In this document: piece by piece, positions 57,145 to 64,000 of the stretch | How positions within the stretch are numbered: position 1 is the stretch's first letter | Layout of the letters: every line of letters starts with the position of its first letter | NCBI RefSeq assembly: GCF_037975245.1 | Contig: NC_092564.1 | Coordinates: 10,886,484 to 10,950,483 of the forward strand | Direction: 5' to 3' | Source: Apostichopus japonicus | Taxonomy: Eukaryota; Echinodermata; Holothuroidea; Aspidochirotida; Stichopodidae | Length of the DNA: 64,000 nt | Position numbers and translations under genes: made by a program | The notes under the pieces: model-generated | What the model saw: the letters and a program-made list of their open reading frames with translations, nothing else | Database searches by the model: none | What the model was told of the DNA's origin: nothing

Positions 57145-58242
57145 TCAAGTTGAATTTTGCTTTTCTTTAGGTGTAAAAGTCCTCGCTGATGACAGGTTCG
57201 GCGTTGTGTCGTTTCTACGTTGCGTATCTTTCGCCCGAACTGTTTTTCTTGGTTTTATGAATTCCTCGTCACTTGAGGCGGTTCTTTTGGTTCCGGTAGG
57301 GTCGGTCGGGGAGGTTTTTCCTGAGAGATGTGGTGTTGGTTTTGGTATATTTGGGTTGTCGGTCTCCATATCGTGGTTCACTGTTTCTGTTTCTGTTTCC
57401 CGGTTTCCTTGTCGTTCAGTTTGTTTCGCATTGTTACTTTCTTCCGTTTCGTTTAATTCGTTGCTTTCGTTTCGTGGTTGTTCATTTTCGTTATGTTTTG
57501 GTACGTCCATTCCCTCCTCTTGGTTCGATTCTTGGGTGTTCTCCTGTTGGCCATCGCGTTGATTCTCAGGGCACAAGAAACTTTTGTGGCCATATTCGTG
57601 GCATCGATAGCATTGCACGTTTGGACATCTGCTTTCTGAGTGTCCTTGGGCGTGGCAGACTTTACATGAGTATTTGGGACAGTTACGCATTAGGTGATCT
57701 TCACTGAGGCATCTGTTGCAAACACGTGTCTGTCCATTGTGCTTTATGCGGAGATGAATGTCCCCAAATGTAAGGGCATATGGGAGACTCCTTGTTTTGT
57801 TAGGAAGCTCTACTCTAACAAAGCGAATTCCATTCTCGATACTTGGGTAATCTTCATAGTGTTTACGAGTCCAATTGGACTTTACTTTACAACCCAGTTC
57901 AATCAACTTGTTTGTGAGTTCATTATCCTCAATGTAATAGGGTACTCGGAAGAAGCTTACCGTCGTTATGATCTTCGATACTCCCGTTACAACACACTGA
58001 TCGTTTTTTATTGTAAGTCCAATCTCTTGTAACAGTTCAACATCTTGACTCTTCTTCAAAGTGGCAATCCATTGACCACCGGTCTTAACAACTCCCATAA
58101 TGTTTTCCTTCCCAATATCGTTCGAAATTGCTTTGAGAACATCGCTGGCATTGTAGGAGCTGTCGATAATACGAACACTGTTATCCTTCAGAATGTTTGA
58201 GTTTGGATTCTCGGAACCCATTCCTGCACTAAAGGTAGCCAT
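57145..58242 (-). CDS. LINE ORF1: RNA-binding protein with three CCHC zinc knuckles
   Basis: About 365 residues from the ATG at 58242 (MATFSAGMGSENPNSN), ending in TGA 14 bases before the ORF2 ATG. The N-terminal half is a fold seen in Tx1-type ORF1 proteins, with repeated short strands (GVVKTGGQWIATLKKS). Three CCHC knuckles follow in a row: CNRCLSEDHLMRNC, CKVCHAQGHSESRC and CYRCHEYGHKSFLC, at residues about 195-245. The rest is a hydrophilic Glu/Asn/Gln/Thr-rich tail with a basic patch (KRTASSDEEFIKPRKTVRAK). The role is nucleic-acid binding in the LINE ribonucleoprotein. The close ORF1-ORF2 spacing suggests reinitiation on one mRNA. Confidence 0.85.
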   Translation of the reverse strand: MATFSAGMGSENPNSNILKDNSVRIIDSSYNASDVLKAISNDIGKENIMGVVKTGGQWIATLKKSQDVELLQEIGLTIKNDQCVVTGVSKIITTVSFFRVPYYIEDNELTNKLIELGCKVKSNWTRKHYEDYPSIENGIRFVRVELPNKTRSLPYALTFGDIHLRIKHNGQTRVCNRCLSEDHLMRNCPKYSCKVCHAQGHSESRCPNVQCYRCHEYGHKSFLCPENQRDGQQENTQESNQEEGMDVPKHNENEQPRNESNELNETEESNNAKQTERQGNRETETETVNHDMETDNPNIPKPTPHLSGKTSPTDPTGTKRTASSDEEFIKPRKTVRAKDTQRRNDTTPNLSSARTFTPKEKQNST

Positions 58243-58463
58243 CGCGCCCAAGGACGCCGTGGCTGTCGCAACAAGCAACTAGGAAATAACAGGATTTCTC
58301 TAATTACTGGAAGGAAAAGAAATAAAACTTAGGCTCAACAATACCCGAACAGTGTTTGCCAGGATAAAAAACAATCAAGCACGATGTCAATCTTCTGATG
58401 AAGCAAAATAAGGCATAAATCAGGAGCTCAACAAAACGTAAACCGCACTTCTAAGAGTCTCAG

Positions 58464-58477
58464 AGTACAGTGCGCCA
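58464..58477. repeat. Target-site duplication of the Tx1-like LINE, right
   Basis: GTACAGTGCGCCAA, the same as 52911-52924. Just before it the LINE 5' end reads AAGAGTCTCAGA, close to the AGAGTCTCGAT of a satellite unit, so the duplication may originally have been longer with a small deletion. Confidence 0.8.
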
Positions 58478-61280
58478 AGCCATCGCGCCACTGTATGGAC
58501 TGAGATATTAGGTGGATTAACTTAGACTTACAGCTCCCCGTATAGGCACTTGCTGTAAAAGATCGGCAAAAGACGTCATCACCCGGGGTTCGAACCACGG
58601 ATGCAAAAGAGAGTCTCGATCATCAGCTCGTACAGTGCGCCAAGCCATCGCGCCACTGTATGGACTGAGATATTAGGTGGATTAACTAATACTTACAGCT
58701 CCCCGTGTAGGCACTTGCTGTAAAAGATCGGCAAAAGACGTCATCACCCGGGGTTCGAACCACGGATGCAAAAGAGAGTCTCGATCATCAGCTCGTACAG
58801 TGCGCCAAGCCATCGCGCCACTGTATGGACTGAGATATTAGGTGGATTAAATAATACTTACAGCTCCCCGTGTAGGCACTTGCTGTAAAAGATCGGCAAA
58901 AGACGTCATCACCCGGGGTTCGAACCACGGATGCAAAAGAGAGTCTCGATCATCAGCTCGTACAGTGCGCCAAGCCATCGCGCCACTGTATGGACTGAGA
59001 TATTAGGTGGATTAACTAATACTTACAGCTCCCCGTTTAGGCACTTGCTGTAAAAGATCGGCAAAAGACGTCATCACCCGGGGTTCGAACCACGGATGCA
59101 AAAGAGAGTCTCGATCATCAGCTCGTACAGTGCGCCAAGCCATCGCGCCACTGTATGGACTGAGATATTAGGTGGATTAACTAATACTTACAGCTCCCCG
59201 TGTAGGCACTTGCTGTAAAAGATCGGCAAAAGACGTCATCACCCGGGGTTCGAACCACGGATGCAAAAGAGAGTCTCGATCTTCAGCTCGTACAGTGCGC
59301 CAAGCCATCGCGCCACTGTATGGACTGAGATATTAGGTGGATTAACTAATACTTACAGCTCCCCGTCTAGGCACTTGCTGTAAAAGATCGGCAAAAGACG
59401 TCATCACCCGGGGTTCGAACCACGGATGCAAAAGAGAGTCTCGATCTTCAGCTCGTACAGTGCGCCAAGCCATCGCGCCACTGTATGGACTGAGATATTA
59501 GGTGGATTAACTAATACTTACAGCTCCCCGTGTAGGCACTTGCTGTAAAAGATCGGCAAAAGACGTCATCACCCGGGGTTCGAACCACGGATGCAAAAGA
59601 GAGTCTCGATCTTCAGCTCGTACAGTGCGCCAAGCCATCGCGCCACTGTATGGACTGAGATATTAGGTGGATTAAATAATACTTACAGCTCCCCGTGTAG
59701 GCACTTGCTGTAAAAGATCGGCAAAAGACGTCATCACCCGGGGTTCGAACCACGGATGCAAAAGAGAGTCTCGATCTTCAGCTCGTACAGTGCGCCAAGC
59801 CATCGCGCCACTGTATGGACTGAGATATTAGGTGGATTAACTAATACTTACAGCTCCCCGTGTAGGCACTTGCTGTAAAAGATCGGCAAAAGACGTCATC
59901 ACCCGGGGTTCGAACCACGGATGCAAAAGAGAGTCTCGATCTTCAGCTCGTACAGTGCGCCAAGCCATCGCGCCACTGTATGGACTGAGATATTAGGTGG
60001 ATAAACTAATACTTACAGCTCCCCGTGTAGGCACGTGCTGTAAAAGATCGGCAAAAGACGTCATCACCCGGGGTTCGAACCACGGATGCAAAAGAGAGTC
60101 TCGATCTTCAGCTCGTACAATGCGCCAAGCCATCGCGCCACTGTATGGACTGAGATATTAGGTGGATTAACTTAGACTTACAGCTCCCCGTATAGGCACT
60201 TGCTGTAAAAGATCGGCAAAAGACGTCATCACCCGGGGTTCGAACCACGGATGCAAAAGAGAGTCTCGATCATCAGCTCGTACAGTGCGCCAAGCCATCG
60301 CGCCACTGTATGGACTGAGATATTAGGTGGATTAACTAATACTTACAGCTCCCCGTGTAGGCACTTGCTGTAAAAGATCGGCAAAAGACGTCACCACCCG
60401 GGGTTCGAACCACGGATGCAAAAGAGAGTCTCGATCATCAGCTCGTACAGTGCGCCAAGCCATCGCGCCACTGTATGGACTGAGATATTAGGTGGATTTA
60501 CTAATAATTACAGCTCCCCGTGTAGGCACTTGCTGTAAAAGATCGGCAAAAGACGTCATCACCCGGGGTTCGAACCACGGATGCAAAAGAGAGTCTCGAT
60601 CATCAGCTCGTACAGTGCGCCAAGCCATCGCGCCACTGTATGGACTGAGATATTAGGTGGATTTACTAATACTTACAGCTCCCCGTGTAGGCACTTGCTG
60701 TAAAAGATCGGCAAAAGACGTCATCACCCGGGGTTCGAACCACGGATGCAAAAGAGAGTCTCGATCATCAGCTCGTACAGTGCGCCAAGCCATCGCGCCA
60801 CTGTATGGACTGAGATATTAGGTGGATTTACTAATACTTACAGCTCCCCGTGTAGGCACTTGCTGTAAAAGATCGGCAAAAGACGTCATCACCCGGGGTT
60901 CGAACCACGGATGCAAAAGAGAGTCTCGATCATCAGCTCGTACAGTGCGCCAAGCCATCGCGCCACTGTATGGACCGAGATATTAGGTGGATTTACTAAT
61001 ACTTACAGCTCCCCGTGTAGACACTTGCTGTAAAAGATCGGCAAAAAACGCCACCGGGAATCGAACCACGGATGCAAAAGAGAGTCTCGATCATCAGCTC
61101 GTGCAGTGCGCCAAGCCATCGCGCCACTGTATGGACCGAAATATAAGGTGGATTAACTAATACTTACAGCTCCACGTGTAGGCACGAGCTGTAAAAGATC
61201 GGCAAAAGACGTCACCGGGGTTCGAACCACGGATGCAAAAGAGAGCCTCGATCATCAGCTCGTACAGTGCGCCAAGCCAT
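58464..61280 (-). repeat. Satellite array B, right part: about 17 units of 165 bp
   Basis: Same unit as 41943-52924. Here most units carry GTGTAGGC rather than GTCTAGGC. The variant CTTAGACTTACAG...GTATAGG occurs at 58521 and again exactly 1,650 bp later at 60171 (ten units). The last two units before 61280 are degraded (CGCCACCGGGAATCGAACC, then CGTCACCGGGGTTCGAACC), as expected at an array edge. Confidence 0.9.
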
Positions 61281-63582
61281 TTTTTCCTCTTTTTTTGGGA
61301 GTTGAGCCCACTGGCTCACCCATTGTCGACATTATTTACAAAGGTATTTTTTACAGATTTAAAACTTAAGTATGTTATTATTTATGTAGAACATTTAAAA
61401 ATACTTATCTTAACATTTACTCACGTTTAAGTTAAGAGAAAACTAAATTATTAATCACCACAGAAAAAAGAGAGTATATACAAAAGACAACAATGTCTAA
61501 AGCAAAGTTAAAAGACCAGACCATGCTTACGTCAACACGTACTCTATACAAATTAATCCCTATCCAGATGGTAAGTATAGCTGTTCGATTCTTTCTTAGA
61601 GAGCACAATATCGTTCTGTGTAAATATATTAAAAAAACCGTGAGACCTTGTTTTGGTGGTAGTACACATCAAAAAGTAAGCGAATTTTTTTCTTGAGTAC
61701 ATTGTGAAAAACTTTTTCAATGTTACAAAGATAGTTATTATTGAGGCGAGATATTCTACAATTCCAAATTGTACACTTATATATATTGAAGATGAAGACA
61801 CACAAAATTCCTACAATACAGTTGTTTTTACGGCCAAGACCCAGAAGGGACAACCCCTTCCATTCATCTAAATTAACTACCGGATGTAAAGTACTCAACT
61901 TATTAACCAAAAAGTGCCATAAATTTTCGACTTCAGAACACTCAATAAAAAGATGCATAGTACTTTCGTTTGTGGTTTTGCAAAGGTGCAGTAAGGAGAA
62001 TCGGTTAATCCAAACTTGCACAATTTGTCGTTAGTGTAAAGAATATTATGTAATACTTTGAAGTCGATATTGGCGTCAAAGAAACACTTTGGAGAACGAT
62101 ATATGTTACTCCATCTATTAGAAAAATCAAGACTGGGAAAATGCTGCTTCCAGTATTCTTCGCCCTTGGGCGATGTGTTAAGATTATCACGCAAAAGGGG
62201 TGAAGCTATTCTGCACGAAACTGAGGAGGTATCAATAATGTTTTTGCCATTTTGAAATTTTACAGTAGGAATACAGTAAAATGCGTAGATACAATTGCAT
62301 CAGAAGAAAATATATCACCTAACCAGTCAGAGGGGAAGGCGTGGAGAATGACATCGATATAACTCCGAACATCGATTACTGTAAGGGGATTATCAGGATT
62401 AGCAAGCTCAATGCACTCATGCACGGCCTTGGCTGGCTGAGAAGTGGGTATAATCTCATACATCAGATCACTGACAGAAACGATACCACCTTTAATGAAG
62501 TGACGATTAAAAAGTGTTTGACTATCATTGTCAACAATCAGGGTATTACTAAAGATAGGGGGATTGAGGATGTCTTCCGTGGTCTCTGGTAGCCAGAAGT
62601 GGCCTTGAATTAGCCGATCCCATGCTAACATGAGTTCACGGTAATACGGGCTTAGCTTATGAACAGACTTGCGGTTAGGAGTAATTTGAAAGATACCACG
62701 CCCAAGGCTCATATCTTCATACATATTTAAAAAATACAACATTAATTTTTGTAATTTAATATTAATGTTATTGCTTAATATCTTACTACAAAATTTAATT
62801 CTAAGAGCATCTCTTGTTAATTCAATGTCGCTCAAACTGAATCCTCCTCTGTCGATTGGTAAAAGCAAGTTAAGATACTTAATAGAAGGTTTTTTACCAA
62901 TGCTAAGTAATTCAGTTTCATCAATATTACAACTAGAGCCAGAAGCACGTTCAAAAAATTTAATGATGTTAAAAATAGAATAAACAGTTGTGACACTAGA
63001 CACGAAAAAGGTAGTGTCGTCAGCATGCTGAAAAATGTTGGCTTCGACTTCACAAAATTTAACACCATGAATATATGGACATTTAATTATAGCTTCATGA
63101 AATGGATCGGCACAGAGAACATAGAGCATGGCTGAGAGTGGGCAGCCCTGCCGAACTCCCCTTTTGACAGGGAAGGGATCGGAAATATTACTATTGTGTT
63201 TGATTCGGCCCTCGATATTGGTATAAAACAGTGTGATCCATTTTAGGAGCTTAGGACCAAAACCCAATTTTTCAGCAACTTCGAAGAGGTAGTTATAGTC
63301 AACTCTGTCAAAGGCTTTATATTGGTCTATTTTAAGAATAAAACCTGGTTTATTATATGAATTTACATACTCAATTACATTTTGCATAGTAAGCACGTTT
63401 TCAGAAATATATCTTCCTGGAAAACAACACGTTTGATCTTCTGAAATAATATTCTTACTGATACTTGTGATACGTTTGGCGAGAGTTTTGGCAATCATTT
63501 TGTTATCGACATTTAAGAGGCTTATTGGCCTCCAATTATTTAAACTACGAAGATCTCCATTCTTGGGTGTAAGGGTAACAGG
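61281..63582 (-). mobile_element. Second Tx1-like LINE, diverged and damaged, inserted at the same satellite site
   Basis: The T-rich start (61281) is its A-rich 3' end, joined to GTGCGCCAAGCCAT of a satellite unit, 4-5 bp from the junction of the first LINE. The 3' UTR shares GAGCCCACTGGCTCACCCA (plus strand) with the first LINE. The ORF2 remnant is clearly related but diverged. At 63582/63583 it meets a dispersed repeat; any remaining 5' part would lie beyond the window. Confidence 0.8.
61560..63582 (-). pseudogene. Tx1-like ORF2 remnant: reverse transcriptase to C-terminus, broken
   Basis: From the junction at 63582 the frame reads LTPKNGDLRSLNNWRPISLL, KIDQYKAFDRVDYNYLFEV, KRGVRQGCPLSAMLYVLC and FQHADDTTFFVSSV, each with a direct counterpart in the intact ORF2. 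After TELLSIGK it jumps to KPSIKYLNLLLP, skipping about 115 residues that the intact element has between IGKSHID and NGKKPSIQYT, without losing frame. Downstream of 62260 the coding continues in other frames (ATSPKGEEYW-like, NRWSNIYRSPKCFFDANIDF, SPYCTFAKPQTK), so frameshifts are present. A 520-codon frame that begins in the neighbouring repeat at 63822 is a fusion artefact. Confidence 0.8.
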
Positions 63583-63930
63583 CGCGTATCCAGGGGGGCG
63601 TTGGGGGCGCGCGCTCCCCGGGTAAGAAAAAGAGGAGAGAAAAAAAGAGAAGAAAAAAGGGAAAAAAGAGGGGGGAAAAGAGGAGGAGGAGAGGAAGGAA
63701 GGGGAAAAAAAGAAGAAAGAGAGAAAAAAGGAGAAAAGGAGAGAGTAAAAGAAAAAAAAACGCCAAGGGAAGAGAAAGGGGAACAGTGACATAATTACAG
63801 TGCTGATCCTTATAATATACACATGGCCGGGTAGCTAGTGACGGATCGAGGATTTCGGAAGGGGCGTGCGCCTCTACCTACCCTAACTCCATTTTTGACG
63901 TTTCCATTTGTCCTCTCTCACTAATGTATC
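63583..63930 (-). repeat. Dispersed repeat with polypurine core, copy 2 (inverted relative to copy 1)
   Basis: Begins CAGGCGCGTATCCAGG exactly where LINE homology ends. It then has GGCGTTGGGGGCG, an A/G-rich tract (about 63628-63780), AGTGACATAATTACAGTGCTG and AGTGACGGATCGAGGATT, all counterparts of 2251-2626. A TA tract follows (63933-63952). It seems to have inserted into the second LINE. Confidence 0.65.
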
Positions 63931-64000
63931 TATATATATATATGTACCATATATGGTCTATCATAATGCGTGTGTGTATGGTCGCCTTAAACAATTATGC
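63931..64000. other. TA tract and window end
   Basis: Short TA microsatellite, then unique-looking sequence cut by the window edge. Confidence 0.5.

Larger units (their letters stand above)
52925..58463 (-). mobile_element. Tx1-like (L1-group) LINE inserted in array B, apparently full length and intact
   Basis: A 5.5-kb minus-strand LINE: 5' UTR about 58243-58463, ORF1, ORF2, a short 3' UTR with AATAAAAG and TGGGTGAGCCAGTGGGCTC, and an A-rich end (52925-52945 on the plus strand is T-rich). An exact 14-bp target duplication flanks it and array B continues unchanged on both sides. Neither ORF has a stop, so the copy may be young. The sense strand of the LINE is the same as that of the tRNA-like module. 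Confidence 0.88.

Noticed and set aside
36785-61190. A cluster of true tRNA genes
   Set aside because: D arm and B box are present, but neither unit gives a paired acceptor stem or a recognisable anticodon arm, and a TTTT run lies between the boxes.
36752-61280. A CRISPR array
   Set aside because: Units are 157 or 165 bp head-to-tail with no unique spacers, and the context is eukaryotic.
62260-63822. A 520-codon minus-strand frame taken as one protein
   Set aside because: Its first 80 or so codons come from the neighbouring purine-rich repeat; only the LINE part is real coding.

Overview
This is a repeat-dominated stretch of animal nuclear DNA, with no operons, ribosome-binding sites or prokaryotic genes. 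The mix suggests an aquatic invertebrate: Penelope-like, CR1/L2-like, Tx1-like and mag/SURL-like Ty3-gypsy retroelements, hAT, pogo-like and Mutator-like DNA transposons, and long TA microsatellites. An echinoderm or similar deuterostome is a guess; nothing here identifies the species. No intact host gene is visible. Two putative exons (about 3.5-4.9 kb, minus strand) and a broken P2X7-C-terminal-like gene (24.4-25.3 kb) are the only host-like coding traces.

Layout. 0-1.6 kb: a foldback-type transposon whose long inverted arms are packed with CACTTAAGTG palindromes. 2.2-6.8 kb: microsatellites, a dispersed repeat, putative exons and a hAT-like MITE inside a TA tract. 6.8-9.3 kb: a Penelope-like element with reverse transcriptase and GIY-YIG parts between direct terminal repeats. 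9.4-12.7 kb: a nearly intact CR1/L2-type LINE on the minus strand with one in-frame stop. 14-29 kb: old DNA transposons, namely a decayed Mutator-like gene split by a 4.1-kb pogo-like element that itself carries a 1.5-kb hAT element, plus another hAT MITE, several copies of a small TIR element, and a recent 1,252-bp tandem duplication. 29.8-34.9 kb: a Ty3/gypsy element with LTRs, PBS, PPT and a perfect 5-bp target duplication, coding regions broken.

36.7-61.3 kb is the most unusual part: two satellite arrays, one of about 27 units of 157 bp (A), one of about 84 units of 165 bp (B). Every unit of both carries, on the minus strand, a tRNA-like module: a Pol III A-box-like D arm, a B box, then a TTTT run. 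Both arrays show higher-order repeat structure. Array B is interrupted at 52.9-58.5 kb by an apparently intact Tx1-like LINE (ORF1 with three CCHC knuckles; ORF2 with endonuclease, reverse transcriptase and a C-terminal CCHC), flanked by a 14-bp duplication of the A-box region. Array B ends at 61.28 kb where a second, diverged LINE of the same kind sits in the same orientation within about 5 bp of the same site in the unit. This points to a LINE lineage that targets the tRNA-like satellite. The second LINE is cut at 63.58 kb by a dispersed repeat also present, inverted, at 2.25-2.63 kb.

All coordinates of repeats, duplications and motifs were read by eye; unit counts and identities are estimates.
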